Positions 49,853 to 61,910 of a DNA stretch of 64,000 nucleotides are shown here, in pieces; the stretch's first letter is position 1; every line of letters starts with the position of its first letter. This stretch comes from Letharia columbiana (taxonomy: Eukaryota; Ascomycota; Lecanoromycetes; Lecanorales; Parmeliaceae). The notes under the pieces were generated by a model. That model made no database searches, had not been told where the DNA came from, and was given only the letters and a program-made list of their open reading frames with translations. Position numbers and translations under genes: made by a program. The stretch lies in contig NW_023501086.1 of assembly GCF_014066305.1 (NCBI RefSeq), positions 186,001 to 250,000 of the forward strand, given 5' to 3'.

Positions 49853-50231
49853 GGAAGAAGAATAGTTACACAAATAGGTGGAAGGATTATTATCCGATCC
49901 CGGACGCGTTTAATGTGATTACAATATTTGAATGTCAGTTTAACTCACCAATAGTAGATCAAATTTCATAATTTTTATATCGTTAGAAAGCGTAAACTAA
50001 GCTCTATAATTAACGAAATTATAAAGTAATAGTAATCTTAGAGAGCTAATTATTTTAGAGGGTAAGACTTCTATATATAGATTTTTATAGATTTTTAATA
50101 ATTATAAACGCTAATTTATTTACCCGCGATATCTAACTAAAAAGCGTAGATTTAATAAATTTATAATTAACTATATATATAAATTTAAGATTTTCTAGTT
50201 TAGTCTTATCTTATTCTTTTATATATACTAA

Positions 50232-50869
50232 TTATTATAATTTATATAGATTAAAAGATAAAATATTTAAAAGAGCGAGTTAGTAAATAATTATCTTTAT
50301 CTAATTTAATTAAAATGAAATTATTATAACTTATTAAATTTTTTATATATTTTATTTTTATTTTTTTTTTTTTATATAAATAATTATTTTTTAATTTAAA
50401 CTTTATAATTAAAATAGTATATAATATATATTCTCTTTATTTCTAACTTCGATACTTACTAGAATTAATATACTTTTTAATAAAATAAATATTAATTAAA
50501 ATTAAATATAGTTTAATATTTATAAATATTTATATAAACTCTTTAATTTCTTTATATATATCTATTAATTTATCTTTTTATAGCGATTAAAGTAGAAAAT
50601 ATTAAGTTTAATAATTTATTATAATAAATAATAAATATTAATAATAATAACGATATTAAAAAATATTAATATAAATTAATTAGATAATAATTAAGTTTTT
50701 AATTAAAATAAAAAATAAAGAATAAATTTAATAAAAATAAAAATATTAAGAGATCGCGATAGCGAATAAATATATTTATATTTAAAAAGAAATTAATAAA
50801 AAAAATAAAAAAAATCGATTTTTTAATTATTAATTATATTATAATTTATAATAAATATAAAGCTAGATA
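50232..50869. other. RIPed spacer between two family A copies
   Basis: AT-rich spacer separating the left ends of a reversed clean copy and a forward RIPed copy. No motif found. Confidence 0.5.
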
Positions 50870-51965
50870 TTAATATATATAAAAGAATAAGATAGAGCTA
50901 AATTAGAAAATCTTAAATTTATATATATAGTTAATTATAAATTTATTAGATCTACGCTTTTTAATTAGATATCGCGAGTAAATAAATTAGCGTTTATAAT
51001 TATTAAAAATCTATAAAAATCTATATATAGAAATCTTATACTCTAAAATAACTAGCTTTCTAAGAATACTATTATTTTATAATTTCGTAAATTATAGAGT
51101 TTAATATACGCTTTCTAACGATATAAAAATTATAAAGTTTAATCTACTATTAATAAATTAAATTAATATTCAAATATAATAATTATATTAGACGCGTCCG
51201 AGATCGAATAATAATTCTTTTATCTATTTATATAATTATTCTTCTTTTACTATTCTATTAATTCTATTAATTCTATTAATATAAATATATTTACCCTCGA
51301 TATTCTCGTACTTAATTAAATAAGAGAAGAATCTATAATAGGCGAATACGAAGAATACTACGGAGAATATTACGAAGATAGTTATTAGCAGTAATAATAT
51401 AATAGATCTACTCTTTATAATCTTATATTAATTTACTTAATTAGTATAAGAGAAGTTATTATAATAGATAAATACGAAGAATATTACGAAGAAACTAAGC
51501 GATAATAAGACTTCTAGTATTAAGAATACGGCTTAGCTCTTTAAGATTCTACGTTATATACTCTCTACGATTTTATATTAAATTATTACTTAGTAAGCGA
51601 AGAATACTACTATAACTTAATTTATTATTCTTATTATATTAATATAATATATTACTACGATCTCTATAGAAGAAATATCGAACGATATATATTTAGATAA
51701 ATTAAAATCGTTCGATATTTATAGCTATTTCATTATTTAAAAGATTTTACTACGATAGAAGATATTATAAAGTTTATACTATTAACTAATATATTATCTC
51801 TATTTCTTTTCGATAGTTCGATACTTCTTACTATAAGAATATAACCTTTCTCTATTTTTTATAGATAATTATTATAAATTAATTCTCTATACTCGATATA
51901 TCTTTCTAATTAAATCTTAGCGCGTCTCTTCGTATATATATATCTATAGATTATATAGATTAATA
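50870..51965 (+). mobile_element. Family A, RIPed copy
   Basis: Left end TTAATATATATAAAAGAATA, then TTATAGAGTTTAATATACGC, a decayed 9-bp minisatellite (51246-51280), a decayed AEN region (GAATACTACGGAGAATATTA), a single 200-bp-type unit and the conserved GATATATATTTAGATAAATT block. It stops at about 51965 without the right end. Compared base by base with the clean copies, the changes are overwhelmingly C-to-T and G-to-A, which makes it the best internal proof of RIP in this window. Confidence 0.75.
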
Positions 51966-53226
51966 AAATAACTTTATACTATATTAATATTATATAATAT
52001 TAAGAATTATTTCTTTAATAATAATTCTAATTAAAAAAATAGATTATGAATTTAATTTATAAACTTAAACTTATATTAATATATTATAATTAAAATAAAA
52101 ATAAACTTTTAAATAGATTAGATAAAATATAATAAATAAGTAATAAATAATTTCTAATTCTAATTATTATTCTAATAAACTTATATTTTAATAATATTAT
52201 ATAAAAAAATATATATAAATATAATTTAGAGAAAGTTTAGAGTTTCGTTTTTTATATAAATTATTATATATATAAATAAAGATAAGAGTTTAGATTATAA
52301 GAATATAGATAATATTAAAGTTAAATAAAATATAAATATTAAAAATAATTTTATTATACGCGCTAATAGCTAAATAAACTTTATTTTTTAAATTATTTAA
52401 AAGCGCGATATAAAATTTAATAATAAATTTTATTATAATTTAAATATAATAATATTAACACGCTAGCTAATAAGTATTAAGCTATTATAAAGATCTTAAA
52501 ATATTAAATATAATTATATCTAAAAGATAAAATTATAAATCTTTATTAATATATAATTAATTTAATATATAATAATAAAAAGTCTATTATAAAAACTACG
52601 CTATCTAAATTAATATTTTAATCTTAATTATTATTTTTATTTTTATATAAATAATATAAAATTATATCTTATTTAAGTATATCTAATTCTTAATTCTAAT
52701 TATTATTATAGATATTATTAATTTATTTTAGAATTATTAAATATACTTTTATATACTTTCTATACTTTATCTTTTTTCTAATTAAATAGCGATTAAATTT
52801 TAAATTAAAATAAATACTTAGACGAGAAAAGTTTATAAATATTTAATTATATAATTTTATTTCTTCTATACTTTTTATAATTATTAAAATAATTAATAAT
52901 ATATAATTATATTTTATAATTATATATATAATAGTTAATTAATTTAATAATTAAATTATATAAAGATAAATATATTTTTATCTTTAATTTAAACGACTTA
53001 ATTAAAATAATTATAAGATTTAAATTCTTTTTTTATAATATAACTCGCTTTTCATATATTATATAAAAATAAATATTTATTTAAGTAGAGATTATTAAAG
53101 CTAATTATAAAACGTAATAATAAAAGATTTATTTCTAAATTAACGAATTAGAAAGACTTCTATTATCTTATATAATACTTTAAAAATAAATTTTTAAATA
53201 TAATAATATTTTAATAGATTCTAATT
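51966..53226. other. RIP-degraded DNA, nothing identified
   Basis: AT-rich, stops in all frames, no recognisable domain. Confidence 0.45.
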
Positions 53227-53392
53227 ATATTACGAGCGTATTTTTAATTTATTTCTTAGCTCTATAGACTAGCGAGCCTTAACGGAGATATTCTCTATTA
53301 TATTATATCTTCTTTCTATTTATATAATTCGATAGCTTTATTATTCTAATTCTATCTTATCTATACTAGTATTATATCTATACTAGTTCTAA
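53227..53392 (+). repeat. Repeat family B, copy 4
   Basis: Begins TATTACGAGCGTATTTTT, contains GACTAGCGAGCCTTAACGGA and ends ACTAGTTCTAATA. Same orientation as copy 2. No clear target duplication. Confidence 0.65.
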
Positions 53393-56300
53393 TATTATAA
53401 TAAGACTTCTTTATATATTCCTTAACGAAGAGAATTAATAGAGTTTTTATTTTCTACTTCGAAGTAAGCGATTAAGCTTAATAAAGAAAACGCTAGATAT
53501 TTCTATTATATAGAAATTCTTATATATACTATTCGAAAGAATCTATATTAGATAATCTATATTATTAATAATAATCTAATTTACTTAAAAAACGAGTACT
53601 CTATATTAAAAATAAGATATTTTTCTTCGCTCTCGCTTTTATAAAATAATCTTACTATAAAGATCTTAATTTATCTCTTAAGCGAAATAATATTACTAGA
53701 AAGAGTTATACTCGAAGTATTTATAATCTTTATAACGATTCTAATTAATTAAAGAATAAGTGTTATAAACTCTTATAAAGAAATATAAAAATTATAATTA
53801 AACTCTAACACTTAATACGAAGATCTATTATCTTTCTTAACTTTTATATATCTTTATAGTATTAAAGCTACTAGAGATCTCTCTATTTTACTCGATAGAG
53901 ATAATATTCGATATTTATAATAATACTCGATAAGAAAACTCAGTTAAAATTATTATTTTTACGTCTATCTTCTCCGCTTTATTCTTATCTATATTTAATA
54001 TATTATAAATTTCTTAAATTCTTACTTAAATTTATCTATATTAATATTAAAATACATCTCTTTATATCGTCGATTATCTATATATTATAATTAGTCTTTA
54101 TTTTATATATAATAATTTATATAGAAGATACTTATCTCTAAATTCGTTACGATTTTATATACTATATATATAGCGCTCTCTATCTATTAAGAATCTTTAT
54201 TATCGATTTGTAAATATTAATTAGCTAGAGAAGATATTAGACATAATAATAGGAGACGTAGAACTAAAACTCGCCTAGAATCTCTATTTCCGCTCTTGTC
54301 TCTATTATTATCTTACTCTTTATAAGATATTTAGAGCTAACTATATCGATTAATATCGCTAATTAATTCGATGCAAATTAGATAGTTACTTAGTCTAAGA
54401 CTATTAGATCTATCTATTTTTATAGATATTAATTTAATATTATTCGATAATTAGAAAATAAGAATTTAAGATAAGCTTATTTATAATAATAATTATTTTC
54501 TTATCGATACTTTTAAAATTATTTACGTTATAGTGAGACTTAAAGAGAAAGCTAGTTAGTATATATCTATTAGACGATAATATCGCTTATATTTTATAGT
54601 CGATAATCTTTTAAATTATTTAAATAACGTATATAAGAATTATCTTTATTTGTTCTTAAGAGAAACCTATTAATATACTTATAATAAAATAAGTTAAGAA
54701 AATTAATTATTTCTTAAATTCTATAATAATCTTATTAAGTATATTAAATATAATTTTAGAAATAATAATCTTAACGATCTTAGAAATAATAGTCTAATAA
54801 ACGATATATAAAAGAAATCGAAACTCTATTTCTATAACTTAATTTATTTAATAATAAAAGATTAGACTACGTCTTAAGTTAAAGAAATATATTATAAAAA
54901 TATAGCTTTAATATTAATAATCTATTAAGAAATTTATTAAAAAGAAGATTAAAAGATTCACGAAGTAATATATAAAAGTAAAGACCGAGACTAATATAAA
55001 GAAGAATAAATACTTAATTATAACTCGTCTTACTTTTAATATAGAAGAGTTTAAGATTTTATTAAGATAGAGAATCTTACAAATAAGAATTAGACTTATA
55101 TATAAAAGTATAATAAATACTTCGTTTAAATTTAATATAGAATTTTGATAGAATGTATAATTAAGAAACTATAGAATTACTAGAGCTTAGTCTAGTAAGC
55201 GACTCGATAATACTTCGAATATCGTATTTTTAAATAAATTAAAATCATTCGATATTTTAGAATAGCCTTATTTTTTATATTAAGAAATTGATTTCTCTAG
55301 GCCTATATTGCTTATTAACTAGTCTTATATTAAGTCTATTAAGTAGACTCCTCTTATTATTATATATCTAAAGATCTTTTGAAGCTATAATACGTTATCT
55401 ATAAATCTTACTATCGTCGTTAATAGTCTTTATCGATATTAATTATATAATATTCTATAAAGAAAATCTTACTTATATATAATATTAATTTAGAGTTTTA
55501 ACGTCTATAACTTGGTTCGATTTAAGAGGCCTTTTAATTAATTAAATTATATTATTTTATCGATTTCTTCTCTATTATAAATATGAAATTAGATAATCTA
55601 TAAGATAGTAAGATCTCTTTTAATAAAACTACGTAGTAGCTATATAATTACGAGATCTAGATACGTAATTAATAGAATAGATAGATTAATTACTAGATAA
55701 ACTAATAACTAAAGAAAGAAGAAGAAAAAGAGAACTCGTAAGTATTTAAGACTTTATTAAGTATATTAGATACTCGCTTTAGCTATATAGCTTATAGTCT
55801 AATAAGCGATATAAGTAAGTCTATTAATTCGCTTTAAGTACTTTTATCTTTATAACTATATTTTCCCTTAGAAAGTTTAACTCTTAAATCTTATTATTAT
55901 TACATTTTATAATTAAATACTTATAAACTTATTAGTCTCTTATATATTATTTATTATTAGCTTAAATATAACTTAAATTAATATATACTATAATAGCGTA
56001 TTTAAACTTTTTACTCTAAGATCTCTTTAGATATATTAATATATTTATATACTAAATCGCGATAGAATCGCTATATATATTATTACCTTAATTAATAAAA
56101 TATAAATATACTACTATCTTATTACGACGTACTATTATTACTATTATTATACGTTATTATTATTATTATTACTTTAATAATCGTAGTAATTCTATTATTA
56201 TAATTATGAAAATCGCGCTAAGATATATAAAAGCCTTATTTTTAATTTAACTTTTATTCTTTTTAGTAATAATATTAACGTTAATATTATTTAAGTAAAT

Positions 56301-57200
56301 ATCTAATTCTTCTTTATATCTACTATTTTATCTTTATTTATTTTTATTATAATATCGCGATAGCGAGTTATATATTATCGTAATAATATAATATATATAT
56401 TAATTAAGATAATAGTTAAATAAGATTATAGTTATTTAAATTAACTTTATATATAATAAGTATCTCGAAGAATATTTTATAATACTTTATAAATAGTATA
56501 AGAAGTATATTAATATATTAATAGTAATATTAAATCTCTACTCTTATAGTCTTACGAATTATTAAATACTTATAGTTATCGTAATTTCTACGTCTCGCGC
56601 TATTATTAATAAATATTTATATCTATCTTAAAGATATACTTAGCTAAGAAGACTATTAGCCCCCTCTATCGCTATTTCTCTTATTACTATTTTCTCTATT
56701 ACTACTTTAAATACTATTTATAAATAAAAGAGATATTAAATAATTAGAAGATTACGTTAACGTATACTAGTTCTCTTTTACTATTATTATATATATACTC
56801 TTATATATAACTTTTTATATAATTTATATCGCGCTTTCTACTAGTTCGCGCTAGTATAAATATTAATAATACTCCGAGAGTTATATATATATCGTAGATT
56901 CGATCTTTATTTATTAAATAAATATTCTCGCTATAGCTCGTATTAATAAGAATATTTATATTATTCTTCGCTACTAAATTAATATAAATTTTATTAATAT
57001 ATATTAAGATACGTAGCTAATATATATAATAACTTATTACGCTAAAAAACTTTAGCGTAACGCTATTATCTTCGTCTCTTCTTCGACTACTTCTCTTATT
57101 ATTCTTTATATTAAATCTTCTTATTATCTAATAAATCTTCTAAATAAATAATTACTTTTTAATATAAAATAATAGATAAATTAATATTAAATAGTAATAG
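53393..57200. other. RIP-degraded DNA, possible decayed gag-like region
   Basis: About 3.8 kb. Plus-strand stop-poor stretches lie around 54350-54900 and 55150-55650. They could be a gag and a protease-proximal region, but I see no zinc knuckle or catalytic triad I would defend. A few less mutated patches occur (CGCCTAGAATCTCTATTTCC at about 54273). The left end of the minus-strand Gypsy, including its expected LTR, should also fall near the right edge of this stretch. Confidence 0.35.
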
Positions 57201-60200
57201 TCTTATATATAATTTTAGTAGTTATTTTTCTTACTATACGTAGCGTTTTAACGCTTTAAGATTAATTTATAGATATCTTAGCTATTTTCGCTAGACCTTT
57301 TAATTATAACTTATTTACTTTATAAGATTTCTCTACTACTATTACTTTCTTAATTTATCTTACTTTTTAATTTCTCTTAATAATTATATCTTTAACTTTA
57401 TCTTAAATATTAATTTATATAATTTCTTTACTTACTCGAAGTTCTTAATTATATTTTTAATATTTTCGAGATATTTTATTAATTTTTATAAAGTTTTATA
57501 AGATAAGAAGTTTTTTTAGTTAATAAGATACTTAATCTTATTCTTATAAATTCTTTTATCTAATATCTTATCGACTTTTTACTCTTTTTTTTATTAATTA
57601 AGATTACTTATAACTTTAAATTATTATTATATAAATATTATAATTCTAATAGCGATATATAAAATATAGAATATTTTTTTTATATTTAATAGAGAGATCT
57701 AGCTTATAAGTCTATATATCTATTTTCTCTAATACTTTAAAAGATCTAAGCTATCTATAATTAAGTTTTTTTTTTAATTATAAAATATATATATTTAAGC
57801 TTTATAGTAGTACTTTATCTTTTTTTTAAAGATTATAACTTTATAATTACTATTATAATACTTTACTTACTACTTTAATACTCGCTCTTATAATTCTTTT
57901 AAATATAATCTTATTTCTTATAATTATTCTACTCGCTTTATAGTAAGTAATACTTTCTCTCTTAAGATCTTACTTTTAAAAGTATTTTCTAAGTCTACTA
58001 TATATTTTATTAATAGATCTTATAAGATTTTATTAATATTTATATATACGCTATTATTATATATAAATATAATTATTAATAAGATTTTAGATTAATTATT
58101 TTATTTATAATTATAATATATTTATAGATAATATTTTAATATCTAATTTTATCTCTTAATCTAATTATTAATTTAAGAATAAAATATAATACTTAATTTA
58201 TATTTTATATCTAAATACTAATATAGCGTTATTTAAAACTTATTTATAAATAGAAAATCTCGATTTAAAATTAAGTTATATATTATATCGCGTAATAATA
58301 TAAATTTTTATTATAAGATATTAATAAAGCTATTAGTCTTTAGATTTTTTATTATTATTATATATATTATATATTTAATTAACTTATCTATTAAGATTAA
58401 AATAATATTATAAATTTTATTAATATATAAATTTCTTATAGATAATAGATTTATAATAAAATCTAGTATTATAGTATAAAATAAATTTATATTATCTAAA
58501 GAGATCGACGCTAGCTCGCTATATAACTTATAATAATAAATTTATATTCTTTAATAATCGAGATAAATACGAATATACTCTATTATATCGCTTATTATAT
58601 CTATTTAATAGTATTTAAATCTAATATTCTTTTTAATATACTTATAGATAAAGTATCTAATATTAAAATTATTATAATTTATATAAAAAATCTTTTTCTT
58701 TATAATAGAATCGTTAAAAATATAAACTACGAGACTATAACGTAGTAGTTTATTCTTATTAACTCTTTATTTCGAAAGCTTATTCTATTTAATAGCGTAT
58801 TTCTAATATTACTTTTTATTTATAACGAAAGTATTTTTACGTTATAATTTAAATAGCTATATTATTATTAATTCTTATAATTTTAAATAAAATCTCTTTA
58901 ATTTTAAAATTTAATAAATTAGAAGTTAAAATAATATCGTAATATTTAGAATATATATTTATTTATTAAGTACTCTCTTATCTAAATTAATAACTTAAAT
59001 ATTTATAATAATAGTATTATTTAATTACTTTATTAACGTTATAAATTTAACTATAGTAGATATACTATTATATTTTTATAAATTAGATTAATATTTCTAA
59101 TTATAAAGCTTATTTTATAAGATAGAGAGAAAATTATTATTATTATTCTCGCTACTATTTAATTTAATAATATTAAATCTTCTTAATAATATATTTATAG
59201 AGTTAAGTTTTTTTTATAATATTTAATTATAAAGTTAAATATAGCTAATTTTTTAGCTTAGCGAATCTACTTAATATTAAACTCTTTTATTATTATAAAA
59301 TAACGTAAATTATTATAATCTAAGATTATATAAATAGAGTACTTATTATCTTATAAGTAATATCTTTAATTTTTAAAATCTAATATAATTATATAGAGTT
59401 TCTTATTATATATATTCTAGTAAGACTTAATATCTTTAAATTTATAGCTAAAAAAAAGTTATAGAATATTATTATTTATTTTCGCTTAATTAATTAAATA
59501 TATTATTTATATTTATATTAGAAGTATTAATTTTTATAATAAGCGATATTTCTTAATTATAGTATTTTAGTATAGATATAATAATAAATACTCGCTTAAA
59601 TATCTTAAAAGTCTTATATACTTTCTTATTAAATATAAAAAGTAATTTAATCTCGTCTTTCTTTATTTCTTAAATTAAGTTTATTAAAAACGTAATTATT
59701 TATAAAAAGCCTCGCACGAATTATTAATAAAAGTTTATAAATTTTAGAAAGATTAAGATATTCTTAATAGACTTTAATTCTAGTTATTTAATAATAATCT
59801 TAATATATAATAACTTTATTTAAATATCACGCTAGTTTATTAAAAATTCTAGAAAAATAACTTTATTACAATTAAAAATATATTTCGATAGCTTTATATA
59901 AAGGCGATATTTTAATAATACGCGTAGTATTTTATATATATACTTTTAATATAACTCTTTTATTTTTAAATAGATTAATATATTATTTAAGTATATTATA
60001 TAGAAGATATCGATATATAGCTTAAATACTTTATTTATATAAGCTTAAAAGATTATAGAGATATTTACGAGATTAAAAAATATTACTTAATACTCGAATT
60101 AATCTATTACGATTTTAATAATCTTACTTATATTATAACTTAATTAAGCTTAGCGTACTAAGATCTTTTAGCCTTTCTATCTTACTATAAAATCTATATT

Positions 60201-60240
60201 TATAATAATTCTATATAGATAGTATTCTCTTTATACTATA
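57201..60240 (-). pseudogene. Decayed Gypsy chromovirus pol
   Basis: Minus strand. The RT box reads YLNNIL at 59976-59993, preceded by YIDIFYII. RNase H lies at about 58950-59600, with IIKINTSNININNIF and a KLNSINILLRR segment. The integrase core is about 57960-58560, with a degraded TDGQTER-like site near 58161-58190. The C-terminal segment (KLNYR-LRSFKVLEKI and YKLDLSIKYKKN) is at about 57630-57780. A chromodomain-like KILDKRIYKNKIKYLIN with a KYLENIKNIIKNFE tail is at about 57420-57570. Order and the chromodomain identify a chromovirus. Stops are RIP-type. Its gag should lie to the right of 60240 but is replaced by the plus-strand element. Confidence 0.75.
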
Positions 60241-60669
60241 ATATAGAGTTATTATATATATTATTTAATTTCTAATATAATACTATTTATTCTTCTTCTA
60301 AAGCGATAGTAATCTATTTACTAGTTATACTAAATATATAATTAAGAAGAGAGTATATTATTAAGAAGTTAATAGTTATAGCTAAAGAAGCTTATTACTT
60401 AAAAGATTATTTAAAAGAAAGTCTTTTATTTATATAAAAGTTAATCTAACTAGATTAAATAAGAATCTAAAAAAAATAGATATCTTTAATATATTAAAAG
60501 AAATAGATCTTAAACTAAATCTTCTTTAAACTCTTATTAATTTAATATTAACTATAAATTCCTTAACTTTAAATCTAAATAATATTTAAAGTTAAATTAT
60601 TATAGATAAGTTATAGATACGTTATTATTTAGAAGAACTTAAGAACTTCGATAAAAAAGTCTTAAATAC
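60241..60669. other. Junction between opposing Gypsy elements
   Basis: About 430 bp of RIPed DNA where the minus-strand pol ends and the plus-strand gag has not begun. An LTR of either element would be expected here, but its partner copy is outside the window or decayed, so I cannot delimit it. Confidence 0.35.
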
Positions 60670-61910
60670 CTCTAGAGCTGGATTATTCGCACGATATAAA
60701 GAAAAGTATTCTATCTCTAGAAGATATATTATTAAATCTAATTTAAGTTATATCGAAGTATAACTTATAAATATTATTAAAGAAGAGTTAATTATAATCT
60801 TTATCTCTATTATTAACTTATAAAACTTTATAAAAAGCGCTATTAAAACTCTTAATACTTAATATAATAAATTAAAGATTTTAATAGAAAGCTTTCGAAC
60901 TGCTAATCGTAATATTAAGATATTTTAATAATAAAATAAAGAACTTAATTACGATATCGCTTAAATTAAGATAGAGATATTAATAATTATTACTTAGCTA
61001 AGTAATAGTAATAGTTAATTATCTTATAAGCGAGAAATTAATAATAGACTTCGAGGTTTATATAATAGATATCGTATTAATATTATAGAACTTATTAAAG
61101 AAAATAAGAAACTTAAATAAGACTTAAAATATAGAGAGTAATAGTTAAAGAATTAGAAGAAGTAATAATCTTATACTTTAGCTAATTTAAAAAACTTTAA
61201 TAAAAAAGATATAGATATTATATCTTATTGGCCGAGTATTCTCATTAATAGCATTTATCGAAATTTATATTATACTTCTATTATAAATCGCGTAGAGAGT
61301 ATAGAATTAAATAAACGATATCTCGACGTCTCGAACTTTTACGATATTAATAATCGAGAAAAATAAGATAATTAGCGTTAATATCTTAAAGCGAAATTTA
61401 AATAAAGTATTATAATCTTTTTTATTAAATTTAAGAAAATCGATTATATATAAGACTATTATAAGTTTACTATATATAATATTATTAAAATAAAAGTAAA
61501 TAAAAATATCTTAGACTTATATTAGATCGTCTAAGAAATAATTAATAAATTAGATAATATATTCGAAATATATAATAAAATTATTAAATCGAATATTAAG
61601 ATATTTAATTCTAAATTTAATATAAGAGTAATAGATAAGAAGAAATCGTTTAAGAATTTCTATATACGATTCTCTATAACTATTACTTTTTTAAGATTTA
61701 TTAATATTTATAAGATATTTAACTTAAAATAATTAATCTCTATATATCTAAGATATCAAATTTTAAAATAGCTATTTAATACTTTTCGAGAATTAATTAT
61801 TTTTCTATAAGTATTAAATATAGATCTTTAGACTATTAATAATATATTAAATCTAAAAAGTAAGAAAAAGATAAATAAAATTAATAATAATTATAAAAAC
61901 TTTACCCCTT
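60670..61910 (+). pseudogene. Decayed Gypsy gag, plus strand
   Basis: A plus-strand frame with coiled-coil-like text (KENKKLKQDLKYRE at about 61090-61135), then WPSILINSIYRNLYYTSI, and a gag-core-like stretch with YLKAKFK, KIDYI-DYYKFTIYNIIKIK, KKSFKNFYIRFSITITFLRF and FNTFRELI segments up to about 61800. This resembles gag of fungal Gypsy elements. No zinc knuckle was identified. Stops are RIP-type. Confidence 0.55.

Larger units (their letters stand above)
48319..50231 (-). mobile_element. Family A non-autonomous element, clean copy 3, full length
   Basis: 1.91 kb with both ends present: AGTAAAGGCCTATGAATT at left and CTTTTATATATACTAA at right, in reverse. The interior is unRIPed from about 48380 to 49940. 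The last 290 bp, toward the left terminus of the element, are clearly RIPed (for example AAAGCGTAAACTAAGCTC where copy 1 has GCGCACACCGAGTTC in reverse). It contains the 200-bp-type units, two 126-bp in-frame repeats, an open frame and the 9-bp minisatellite. Confidence 0.75.
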
